Shown piece after piece: positions 7,492-18,200 of a DNA stretch of 40,760 nt. Within the stretch, counting starts at the first letter, position 1. Each line of letters opens with the position of its first letter. The position numbers were made by a program, and so were the translations under genes. Below the pieces are notes generated by a model, which was given only the letters and a program-made list of their open reading frames with translations, made no database searches and was not told the DNA's origin. Source of the stretch: Prochloron sp. SulCav_FS08_3_32_3330 (GTDB lineage: Bacteria > Cyanobacteriota > Cyanobacteriia > Cyanobacteriales > DYNF01); assembly GCA_020721205.1 (NCBI GenBank), contig DYNF01000031.1, forward strand, positions 1 to 40,760, written 5' to 3'.

Positions 7492-7720
7492 AATATTGTC
7501 TAATGATTATGATGGTACTTCTCAATTATTAGATATTACTAAAGAGAAAAAGGGAGTTAAATATCCTTTCTTCTATTGTTATCTTGATATTAAATTGCCT
7601 CAAGGGACGCTTATATCAGGGGAATTAGAGTTTCCTCCTTCTCTTTCTGTTACCAACAAACGACTTCCTAACTTTTATGTCAAAAAATATCGCAGGGACA
7701 ATAAATGGATTCAGCTTTGA
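7478..7720 (+). CDS. Small hypothetical phage protein
   Basis: An 80-residue protein with a strong ribosome binding site (GAGGAG, 7468-7473). It has a beta-rich pattern (YPFFYCYLDIKLPQGTLISG) and a basic end (VKKYRRDNKW). It overlaps the next gene by 44 bp. Function unknown; it sits where head completion or neck genes often occur. Confidence 0.55.
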   Translation: MKKFKILSNDYDGTSQLLDITKEKKGVKYPFFYCYLDIKLPQGTLISGELEFPPSLSVTNKRLPNFYVKKYRRDNKWIQL

Positions 7721-7904
7721 TGTTAAAATAATTGACTCCATTCTATTAGATGAGTTTCCTGTTCATCTAACAGAATCTATTAATAATGATTATTGGTTAG
7801 TTATTATTAATGCTGGAATTGAACATTTAATATCAGATAAATTATCTAAAAAAGATGCACTTTTATTATTTCAAAAACTCAAATTAGAATCATGCCTGAT
7901 TTAG
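7677..7904 (+). CDS. Small hypothetical phage protein
   Basis: A 75-residue protein beginning MSKNIAGTINGFSFDVKII. The 44-bp overlap with the gene before and 13-bp overlap with the gene after are long but in keeping with this compressed operon. No motif recognised. Confidence 0.5.
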   Translation: MSKNIAGTINGFSFDVKIIDSILLDEFPVHLTESINNDYWLVIINAGIEHLISDKLSKKDALLLFQKLKLESCLI

Positions 7905-8551
7905 AATTTATCTGGGATAAAAAAATCCAACGATATCGTTACAAAGATTCTGGAAAGTTTGTAAGTTTACAGGCTGTCCAAAATCTTACTCGCAAAAATA
8001 TTTCCCAAAAAGAAAATACTCTTGCTGATATCTCAAAAAAATTGATATCAGGAGAAATGGAAATTAATGATTGGGAAAAGGCTACCGCTAAAATATTGCG
8101 TGATATTCATACCCAACAATATCTTCTCGGTATTGGGGGGAATAAGAAAATGACTAATATTGATTACGGGATTCTCGGAGGGGAAATAAAACACGAACTC
8201 AAATATCTAAGAAAATTCTCAAAAGATATTGCGAGTAAGGGAATGAGTGAGGCTCAATTCAAACATCGGCTTACGATGTATCTTGAAGCAACTACGGGAA
8301 CTTATGAGAAGGCTCGGCTTAAATCCCACAGACGGGCAGGATATAAATGGGAAAAAAGAGTGAGGACTAAGAATGAATCCTGTAGCCCTTGTATCGGGTT
8401 CGAGGCGATGGGTTGGCAACCTATCGGCTCTTTACCTAACCCGACGGAAGAATGTACCTGTAGATCAAATTGTGGCTGTTACAAACGATTTGAAAAAGGT
8501 TTGCTAAAGCCAAAAGACAATTATCTAAAACAACAATGGGGGTGGCTGTGA
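7892..8551 (+). CDS. Mu F-like minor head / head morphogenesis protein
   Basis: A 219-residue protein. After helices with a basic stretch (ARLKSHRRAGYKWEKRVRT, 141-159) comes a cysteine cluster: CSPC at 164-167, then GWQPIGSLPNP, then C188, C190, C194 and C196 (ECTCRSNCGCY). That order, Cys pair, GW.P.GSLP, Cys cluster, is the C-terminal signature of the phage Mu F / SPP1 gp7 family, minor head proteins found next to the portal. It is shorter than typical members and seems to keep mainly the C-terminal domain. Usually scaffold/protease and major capsid genes follow; here they do not. Confidence 0.75.
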   Translation: MPDLEFIWDKKIQRYRYKDSGKFVSLQAVQNLTRKNISQKENTLADISKKLISGEMEINDWEKATAKILRDIHTQQYLLGIGGNKKMTNIDYGILGGEIKHELKYLRKFSKDIASKGMSEAQFKHRLTMYLEATTGTYEKARLKSHRRAGYKWEKRVRTKNESCSPCIGFEAMGWQPIGSLPNPTEECTCRSNCGCYKRFEKGLLKPKDNYLKQQWGWL

Positions 8552-8814
8552 ATCAAGAAATTTTAGAAAAAGTTTGCTTAATTCTTAATACTAAGGAGTT
8601 TGAAGCTTCTGAAGAATTATTGTCTGAATTAGATCGGATTATTGCTGGATCAAACAAAACTACAAAACTAGACAATTTTATTGATGATATCAATAATAAA
8701 TTCGGAGATAGAATTAGTTTTAGTAATGAATTTATGGCAGATATTTATAATTTGTCATCGGAAGAATTAACTTTTATTTTTCACACTTATTTTAAATATA
8801 AGGAAATGGAATGA
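8536..8814 (+). CDS. Small hypothetical phage protein
   Basis: A 92-residue acidic helical protein (EASEELLSELDRII). ATG at 8536 overlaps the end of the head gene by 16 bp; GTG at 8548 is an alternative start. It ends in an ATGA overlap with the next, frameshifted gene. Function unknown. Confidence 0.5.
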   Translation: MGVAVNQEILEKVCLILNTKEFEASEELLSELDRIIAGSNKTTKLDNFIDDINNKFGDRISFSNEFMADIYNLSSEELTFIFHTYFKYKEME

Positions 8815-9033
8815 GAGCAAAACGACAGTATTATTCTGATAGGGAAAAAGCTTTAATTTTAGAGTTAATGGATAAGGGAATACCGTGTTACCAAGCATCA
8901 AAGAAAGGGAAATTTGTATTATATTTATGATAGGAGAACTTATGAACCAATCATGACATTAGAGCGAGGTTATGCTCAAACTTTTGCTCTCTTAAAAGAG
9001 TTCATCATTCAATATAAAAGAGATAATTTTTAA
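8811..9033 (+). pseudogene. Small helical gene interrupted by a frameshift
   Basis: From the ATG at 8811 the frame reads MRAKRQYYSDREKALILELM, then DKGIPCYQASKKGK and ends at a TGA at 8928-8930. The +1 frame continues naturally from the same place (GNLYYIYDRRTYEPIMTLER) to a TAA at 9031-9033. Joined near 8903-8913 (AAGAAAGGGAAA) they form one plausible protein of about 73 residues. Either a base was gained in the A/G run, or ribosomes shift +1 there. It is coupled to the previous gene by ATGA and lies just upstream of the tape measure gene, where tail-chaperone frameshift genes usually are. Confidence 0.5.
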
Positions 9034-9070
9034 TAAAAAAAGACTTCTCAGGACTGAGGAGTCTTTTTTG
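9034..9070. terminator. Bidirectional terminator between head operon and tRNA
   Basis: A GACTTCTCAGGACTGAGGAGTC-type hairpin flanked by seven A residues on the left and six T residues on the right, so it can end transcripts on both strands. It would close the portal operon on the plus strand and the tRNA transcript on the minus strand. It separates the head genes from the tape measure gene, which therefore needs its own promoter. Confidence 0.8.
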
Positions 9071-9093
9071 AGCAACCGTTCATTTTTACACAA

Positions 9094-9171
9094 TGGTGGG
9101 AGGGGCGGGAATTGCACCCGCTATTTCCAGATTATGAGCCTGTTGTGGAAGCCTAAGACCACTCCCCTCCG
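9094..9171 (-). tRNA. tRNA-like gene, anticodon CAU
   Basis: The minus strand folds as a cloverleaf. The D stem is GTGG/CCAC with a 10-base loop. The anticodon arm is ACAGG-CTCATAA-TCTGG, with anticodon CAU in the loop CTCATAA also used by initiator tRNAs. The variable loop is AAATA. The T arm is GCGGG-TGCAATT-CCCGC, the acceptor 3' strand CCCTCCC, then A73 and an encoded CCA. Departures are a C1:C72 mismatch (initiator tRNAs also lack a normal 1:72 pair), G in place of U8, G in place of T55, and A:G at the top of the anticodon stem. Met, initiator Met or lysidine-type Ile are possible identities, or a decaying gene. Confidence 0.6.
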
Positions 9172-9182
9172 TCGTTAGTATT

Positions 9183-9232
9183 AATATACCACATCTGCAA
9201 AATTTTGCAAGATTATTTGGTACAATTATACT
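9183..9232. promoter_or_regulatory. Divergent promoters sharing one -35 hexamer
   Basis: Plus strand: TTGCAA (9205-9210), 16 bp, TATACT (9227-9232), 22 bp before the tape measure ATG. Minus strand: the same TTGCAA, which is self-complementary, 16 bp, TATATT (9188-9183), 11 bp before the tRNA-like 5' end. The shared hexamer lies at the edge of palindrome copy 2, so one bound protein could block both. Confidence 0.5.
9196..9209. repeat. Palindrome TGCAAAATTTTGCA, copy 2
   Basis: An exact copy of the 14-bp palindrome at 6750, here also followed by RGATT (AGATT). It overlaps the -35 of the divergent promoters upstream of the tape measure gene. Confidence 0.55.
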
Positions 9233-9254
9233 AAAAGATTGAAGGTTAAGAAAA

Positions 9255-12200
9255 ATGGTTAGTATCGGAAGTGTTGAGTTAAATCTGAGATTAGATAGAA
9301 GTGAGTTTGATCGGGCATTAAATGATCTCAAAAAGACTGATCTACCTACGCTTACTCCTAAGATTGATATTTACAATCTTAGAAAAGCTGATATGTATGT
9401 GGATCGGCTTACGAAAAGATTTAAAGATTTACAAAGGACTTTTGATTCTAAACCGTTGACTCCTAAAGTTGATCTGAAGCAACTTCATGATCTAAATATT
9501 TTACTTGATAAAAAGCTTAGTCATTATAAACAGGTTCAGAGTTATTTTAATCAGAATCCTTTAAATGTAACATACAAAACGTCCTCTCAATCTGCATCTC
9601 ATTCTCAAGGAACATCCCCTAGTGGGTCGTCTCAGGATGGAGTTTCCACATCTCAGCTATTATCGGAAGTTCGAGGAATTTCAAGAAGTTTATCTTCAGG
9701 GGTTAAGGATTTTGCTGATGGGACGAAAACAATAGTAAATGCTGTCAAAAATCAAGGGAAAAAAGGGATTATTGGTACGATTGGTAGTGCGGTAGGGAAT
9801 ATGATTACCTCCCCAATTAAAAGTATTGGGACAGGGTTTACGGAAGAAATAGGCAGGAATATTTCTAGTGCGGTATCAAAAAAATCTATTTATTCCTCTG
9901 TAAAAAAAACAAGACAAGCACTAGCTTTTATTGATAATGAAATAATCGGATCTGCTCAAGTCTATGAGACTTTTTTTGCAAGTGTTATGGCTGGAAACTC
10001 CGTTAAAACAGCCTCAAAAGAAGCTGGTGGACGCACGAAAGTCATGAAATATATTAATCGTGTTAAGAAACTTCAGGCGATCGCAAATGCAAAACCGGAT
10101 GAGATAGTTAAGACAATTCAGGAACAAATTAAAGACGATGCTGAGTTATTGGAATTATATAATAAATTATCAGCAGAATTTATTGCAGAAAAAGGGGGGA
10201 AACCACGCCATCCTAAGATAGTAGCGGCGGCGGTAGGAGAGAAATTTGTAAAACAAGCTTCCCCTCAGCAATTGGGATCAAACGTGATCATGCCAATGGT
10301 GAATCAACTTCAACCATTATTAAAATTCATACAAGGGCTTCAAGCATATAATACTTCAAAACTTTCCGAAAGGATTGTCAGAGAAAGAGAAGCAGGATTT
10401 CCTAAACTCAAAAAAGGGGAAAATGTAATTTCTGTAATAGGGGGAGCTCAAAATTTAAAAGGGCAAGGGGGAAGACAAATATCAATGGCATTAGAGCCAT
10501 TAATGCCCGGCTCTCGATTAATGCCTGTTGAGAATTTCGATACAGATGCGTCCAAAAGAACTGAATCAGTGGACAAAAAAATTAAAGCTTTAATACCTAC
10601 TCTTTTCCCCGGTATGGAAGGCATAGCAGATACAGTTGTTAATGCAGCACGTCAGATTGCATTCGCTCTCAATCCGAAAGGTTCATCTGTAGGTGCTGCT
10701 CAAGCCTTAGCTAATACAAAATTAGCTAGAAAACAGGGAAACACCGGAGGAGCAATGTCTTTTTCCCTCGGTGGTGCGGATGCTTACAGGTATGCACAAG
10801 CGGCGGAATATGAAGGAATAGATACCAAAGCATTAGCTATGGCTTTCCCTTTTTTGAATATTGCAGATAATACTCCTAAAGGATTTCAAGCGGCGATGGT
10901 AGAGAAGGATCCTCTCACTTTTCCAGTCAATATTGAGGCAAGGAATAAAAGCGAAAAATTTAATATTTTAGATGATACTGGAATCGGAACATCTAGTGCA
11001 TCAGTACATGGGTTGCACCATTTATTCAAATCCCCTGTTTTCCAGAAATTGTTTTCTAATATGTCTGGACAACGACTCCCCAATATCCCAGCTTCTGACT
11101 TGTCGAGTATAGTCCAAGGCTTGATGGAATTAAAGAAAGTTTTAAGTGGGCTAACAGGAATAGAAAGCTTTAAAGAAACAGGGAATGTAACAGCAAATTC
11201 CCCTTTCATGGAGGAGAATAGCATAAAGACAGCAATGGAAGCATCAACATCTTTTCATTCTATAGATACTTTAGAAACAAATACTAAAAGAAGCAAAAAA
11301 CCAGAAGAAGTTGCAAATATTCAAAAAGTTGTTGATATTTTTCGATCTATGATGATCAAAACTTCTCAAGAAATAAAAAAACAATTTTCTTTGTCGGGAG
11401 TTTCTACTCCTGACAATCTTGGCGACTTACAGGGATTTTTAAGGTACATAGACGAAGTAGAAAAAATTAATAATGTTTTACTCAGTTTTAAAACAGGGGA
11501 ACTACAGCCCGATTCATGGTTTGCTGGGAAATTAGAACCAACAGAAATGGCAATAAGAAATAGAGAATTAAAAACGGAAACACTCCCTTGGTTTAAAAAG
11601 CAACCGCAATTTGGGGAATATGGAAAAATATTGGTTGTTACTTTTGAAAAGATTTTAAAATTACAGGAAGAATTTATCAGAACTAATGGGAATTTATCTC
11701 CAGAAACAGTTGAGAGTATTCAATTATTAGAAGATCCGACTGCCGATTTTTCCCCTGAACTTTTAAACTTATTATCTATCAAGGGCGGTGCGGATACTCA
11801 ACGAAAAGAGGAAATTGCTAGAATCTCAGAATTGAATATTCCTCCGCAATTCAAAGAAAATCAAGCGGCGATTTTAGCATTCAACAAACTTCTCAAAGCA
11901 CTAGGAACTAAAATGCCTGATATCAATAAAATTCAAAGTTTGGGATTTGGATTTTTAGGCGGAAATCTTGAAGAAGACCCAGGGTATGGCGTTCCTAATA
12001 GTGCGGCTCTAATATCTGAAGATTTGGTATATAAAACGGCTCTTGACCCTGAAAAAACAGGAATGATTGCTACGGATAATGAAATTTTAGCTCACGAAAA
12101 ATTGCAAGGAAGATTCTCCCCATTGTTATATGAAGGAATAAAAGGGGAAGCTCTTGTAACTGAAAGATTACAAGGTAATCCTCTTCAAAAGATGTATGAT

Positions 12201-15200
12201 TTTTATGGGAAAAAGCTGAAAAATTTTAAAAAACAGTTGGAGGATGAAACCAAAAAAGGGGATAAAGGTGATAAAGGAACGATAGAAAAGATAAAAGAAG
12301 AAATAAAACAAACAGAAAAAACTGTTCAAGATTATTCAGAAAAATATTGGGAGCAAGTAGGGCGACTCGGAGCTACTTTTCATGAGATGGGGATTGCTCA
12401 CAATGATTTATCAAGCGGAAATGTATTTATTGATAAAAACGAATCGGGGGATTTGGGAGTTACGGGAGCTATAGATTTCGGACAAGCTACTATAGATCCC
12501 ACAGATTTTGATAAATTACAGGATATATTTATCACAATTCAAAGAGTTGCGGGATTAGCAGACATAATCCCAAATATTGGGAGCGTAATTCAAAGAATTA
12601 TTGCGGGTTTCAAAAAACCGTTTAAACTCCCCAACGAACGCACGATAGACCCAACAAAATTAACCCCCGCCACCGCAGGGGTAGCCATACCATTAGGTAC
12701 AGACAAACAAACTATTTTGCAACAACACGTTGGTGAATTTAGCCCATTAGCAGAGATTCAGGAAACGGAAACTCAGGTATCTGAAATTCAAATTGGTATG
12801 GAAGATATCCTCAAATCAGCAAAAGAAATAGGGTTAATCCTCCCAGAAAGGACTAGAGAACCTGTCCTCGTCTCAACAACAAGGGATCCTTCACGAAATC
12901 AGAAAATTAATGCAAAAGAAACAACTGAGATGCAAAAAAGGATAAAACAGGCTTCTCAAGATGTTATCAAGTTTCAAAAACAACTTGATAACATCAATCA
13001 CTTCAATCCTAAAGAATTAATAGCACAAGTTCAAACAATATCTACGTCATTTAATTCTGCTATCGCAACAGCGAATAATGCTCGATTACATGAGGATAAT
13101 CCAGAAAAAGCTAAGATATATTTCAAAACTTTAATAGATAGTTTTGACTCAGCAAAATTAGATATCAAACAGGCAATCGAACAGATTAATTTAGCTGTTG
13201 AAAAACAACTAATCCCTCCGTCTGAAGCAGAAAAAGTTAAAAAGAAAATCAATTCTTTATTACAGGGGATTGGGAAATCAAATGCCTACGCAAAAGGCTC
13301 TTTTAAAGGTTTAGTTGATGCAGAAAAAATAGGGAAAGAAATTGAAGCTAGTCTCAAAGGAATAGATGCTTCGGAGTTAGGAGTTCAATTAGCTCAAGAA
13401 GTAATTGAAGGAGCGGAGGAAAAGTTTGAAATTAAATCCCCTTCTAAAGTTTTCATAAGAATCGGAAAACAATTAATGGCGGGGTTAGAGAACGGGATTG
13501 ACTCAACTTCTGCAATGGAATTATTTCAATCATTGGTAGAAATATCTGAGGATATTTCCCTAACCGACGGGATTAGGGATTCTTTAAATACAGAGCTTAG
13601 TGAGATAGGAAAAGGGATAAGTAAAGCTTTATTATCAGGGACTAACCCGAAAGGAATGGAGAAAAATATTAAACAAGCTTTAGCAATTATCAAAACTGCA
13701 TCAAGTCATGATTTGAAAGAAATTGCTAAGGCGGCGGAAGCCACAGGGCAAGGAGTAATTGAGTTTTTAAGTAATCCTCAATTACAGGAAACTATGGGAT
13801 CTGCTTACGAAACAGTATTTGATTCGATAGCTTCGGGGCTATTAACTGTAGATCAGGTTGCTGAACAAACTCTTGCTCAACTAGGAGAAGTTGCCACTTC
13901 AGAACCTGTTAAGCAAGGTTTTGAACGATTAACTAGCGATATAGGAAATTTCTTTGAGGAATTTACAACCAATTCCCCCATACTAGGAAAACTGATAACA
14001 TCGTTAGGAGCGGGAATTAAAAATTTTGGGGTTGCTATTTTAGCTGGAATTGGGATAAGCCAGTTTTCTGAGCAAGTTATTCAATTTACAAAAACAGCTT
14101 TTGAGGCTGCTAAACATATTGAATCCCTCAAGATAGCCCTTAATTTTTCTACTGCGGAGGGTGGGGTCCGAACAATTCAAAGATTACGAGAGGAAGCGAA
14201 TCAATTGGGGGTTAGTTTCATAAAATCGGCTGAGGGCTATCAACAATTAAGTGCCGCAACTATGGGAACTAAACTACAACCTCAAACTCAACAAATCTTT
14301 AAAGGGTTTCAAGAAGGGATGGCAGTGCGATCTTTGCCAACAGTTCAGCAAGAATCTGTATTCAGAGCCATTTCTCAAATCGCATCAAAAGGACGGGTAA
14401 GTTTGGAGGAACTCAATCAACAATTAGGTGAGGCTATGCCGGGCGCTTTACAATCCGCCGCCCGTGCGATGGGGGTGACCAGTGGTGAATTAATTACTAT
14501 GGTAGAAAATGGTCAGATTTTAGCTGAGGATCTGTTGCCCAAACTTTCTAACCAATTAAGCATGGAGGCTCAATCGGGGTTGGGTGGTGCATCAAAATCA
14601 ACCCAAGCTCAACTAAACCGATTAAATAATACGATGGAGGAGTTACAAACTGGAATAGGGGCAACTACTCTATCCTTAGCTAAAATTGGGCTACCTATCT
14701 TCAATTCCGCATTAAAATTTGTTGTTGATAATTTGGCAATTGTCGCTATTGGGGTGACTTCATTGTCCTTAATATTAATTGCTAAATTATTCCCTGCTCT
14801 TGTGGCTGTTCTTGGTGCGTCTGCTTCTGGTGCTGTGGCTCTTAATGCTTTTGGTATCCAAGCTTTAATTGCCACATATCAAGCGAATGGATTAACGGGA
14901 GCTTTATTATTTGTGGGGAAAGGGTTTGGCTCTTTACTTTTATCAGCTTTACCTTTGGTTGCGATCGGTGTTACGATTGCTACAATTACCAAAGCTTTTA
15001 CCCCTTTAAATGAACAAATAAAACAAGCTTCTGAGAATTTAAAAAATCTTAATAAACAAAAAATTTCTCAGGATATAGTTACTCAGATCGATACATCGAA
15101 TGGATTATCAGATTCCAGTCGTCAGCAGTTAAGAAATCAACAACAGAAAGACAAACCTAAATTTTCATGGAGTACATTAATCCCCGGTAGCGGGATAATA

Positions 15201-18200
15201 GATTTGTTTAAAGATCAGTCTTGGTCAAAAACTGTACAAAAATATAATTACGCTAATGATTTTAATTCAGCCATAGAAGATATTGACAATTTATTAAAGA
15301 AAACTCAATCTTTGAAGAATTTAGAAATAGGAAAAACTGTAATTAATGATATTGATAAACAAATTAAGGATAAACAAATAGCCATTGAGGTTGCAATAAA
15401 CACTGGGCAATCTCGCCCAATGATAGATCAACTAAATCAGCAATTAGCTGATCTACAAGGAACTCGAACCGTAGCAATTGATAATTATATTCCTGATTAT
15501 TCATCAACGGTTTCTGCCCTAACTGAAGCAGAAACTATCTTAAACGAATTACATAAAGATTTTAAAGATGGGAAAATAACTGCATCGATGTACGAGCAAG
15601 GATTAGATAGTATTATTCCACGAATAGAGGGATTAACGAAGAAACAGAAACAATATGATGATGTTATAAAAACAAATATTGATAATATCAAACGAATGAC
15701 TTATGCTTTATACCAAGTTAAAAAAGGAGCTTTAGCATTAGAAAATAGCTTAACAATTCAACAGTTAACTTCTCAAAATCAATTCCTCAATCAACGTGCA
15801 AAAGGGGAAATAGGAGATATCGGACTGCAAACAGGACAGACTGGAATTGATGTGGCTATAGCTAAAACAAAAGTCGAAAACAACCGTGATATTCTTGCCC
15901 AATTACAATCAGTATTTAAAGAAGAAATTTCGGCTGATACCCGTCGTCGTGTTGGGGAAATACTGAATTTAAGAGGAAGTATTGAGAGTAATATTCAAGA
16001 TTTATCTCCAGAAATGATTGATCTAGCTATGAATGCGAATGGGAAATTATTGGAAAATCACCCGGAATTGCAACAAGCACTAACAACATTACAAGAGATA
16101 ACAAGAAAACGTCAGGAAGGATTGACTCTTGAAAATCAATTAGCCCAATCTGAGGTGACTAGAAGAAAAGAAGAAGAAGCTAGTTTAAATCGGCAATTAA
16201 TAAAAGCTCGACAGTTGGCGGATGCTAAGTTTCAAGGGGAATTACAAGCTAATCAATCTCAAGCTTCTGCTGATTTAATTGCATTACATAAATCAAGATT
16301 GCAGGGGAATTTTACTCCTGAAATTGCACAAATGAAAGAGACTTTAATTAACTTGCAAAAAACAAATAATGATCAACAGGATAAAGCTACTAGAATTAAC
16401 TCATTAGCTAGTGAATTAAATAAACCACTAACAGAAAGCATTAAAAAAAGTTTAAGTTCTTTATCTGGAAGAAATATTAGAAGTGCCGGACAAATTTCTG
16501 GTGCAGAAGCGACAGCATTGCTCAGTTTGGAATCGGATCAACTAACCCCAGATGTTAGAGATATTCTTGAGAAGATACAAACTGTGCGTAATCTTTCTAA
16601 TGAATTTCACCAAGAACAGGCTACCTATTGGGGAACTATTGCTGGAGAACAAAATAGAATTATTCAAGAAATTAAATCTTTTAATGACCAAACTAGAGGA
16701 TTAAATACTCAATTAATTTCTACAAATAAACAGTCTATTCAATTAGCAAAAGATTTTATAAGAAGAAATGACAACCTAACTACTCCCGACGAAATTAGAG
16801 GGATTAGAGATGCGGTTTATGGTGTAGAGAATGAATTTAAAGGCTATTCTGAATCTATTTTGTCACAAATGGAATCAATTAGAGAAAATTTAAGACAAGT
16901 AAAAGAATTAAAAAGACAAGGAGGTAATATTGAGGAATCAGCGAAAGAACTTTCCGCCTATGGTGTTAATGTTGATACAACTAATGTAACAAATTCCCTT
17001 GATTTATTTAAAAGTGCGGAAACTCAATTAAATCAACAATTAACTGATTTAGGTGGAGTTCTTAATAATCTCGGTTTTCAAGAAGTAGCAACGAAAGCGA
17101 AAGAATTAGTTAATCAATCAAAAACATTAAAAGATTCTGCTAAACAATTAGCTGATGAATATAAATCAATTATTGACTCTACTAAACAGTTTCAAAAACA
17201 AATTGATGAACTTGGTTTTGAACTTAAAAAGTTAGCAAAACAAGTTGAGTTTGCTACTATTAAATTAAACTTAAAAGCTTCTTTAACTCCGGGTATTAAT
17301 TCGATGTTTGATTCTATTATTAATGGGATCATTAGTTTGGTAGGAAATGTCCAACAATTTGCATTACAGGAATTAGATAGCCAACAGAAAAAGATGTCGC
17401 TAGGATTTGAGATTGATCAGATGCGAACCGAAGCTGAAGCTATGAAAATTCAAATTGATTCTGTCAATACTCAAAGAGCGTCACTAATCGCTCAAAAAGC
17501 CGAATTAGAACGTCAACGCAATGATTTATATGGACAATATAATCAAGTTAGAAACCAACGTAACGGCGGTAATCCGGTAGTAGCACAACAGATTAATCAA
17601 CAAGCTAATTTATTAGCTAATAGCATTAATAACTTAAATACTGCTATTAGCTCAATTCAGATTCCTCAAGCAATGGATTATTCAATTGTTGAACAAAGAC
17701 AATCTCAAATTAATCAGTTTGCAGGGATGCGTCAGCAACAACTTAATTATGAATCTCAACTTGCTGATATTCAAAATCAAGAAGCCTTATTAGATGGTGC
17801 GAACTCATTAATTAGCTCATATCAAAGTGTTATTGAAAATATTAATAACACAGCTAAAACTGTTCAAAAACAAGTAGATGATATTAGACGAAAAGGTTTA
17901 GAATTACTTATTGATCCTGAAAGTTATGAGGGCAGATTAACTCAATTAAAAAATCAAATTAATGATGAATATGATTCATTAGAACAATCTGCGAGAGATC
18001 AATTAAATCAAATTAAGAAAGAAATGGAAGGCTTGGGGGATCTCCGAGCTATGGAATCTCAATTACCCAGCTTGTTATCGTCACTTAGACAAAAAGGACA
18101 AAATGCTCAAGCAGACGCTTTAGAAAAATCAGTAAAAGAAGCTTCTGCTAATTTTGGAGTTCTGGAATCATCTTTTAATTCTCTTAATGGTGCGCTTGGT

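Noticed and set aside
7892-8551. Major capsid protein
   Set aside because: The cysteine cluster and GW.P.GSLP motif identify it as an F-like minor head protein; length and motifs do not fit a capsid protein.
8811-9033. Classical -1 programmed frameshift of tail chaperones
   Set aside because: The downstream half is in the +1 frame and no X XXY YYZ slippery heptamer is in register, so a standard -1 site is ruled out; only +1 or -2 shifting, or an indel, remains.
9086-9331. 81-codon minus-strand frame over the tRNA-like gene
   Set aside because: It arises from the tRNA, promoter and tape measure start region and has no plausible protein character.
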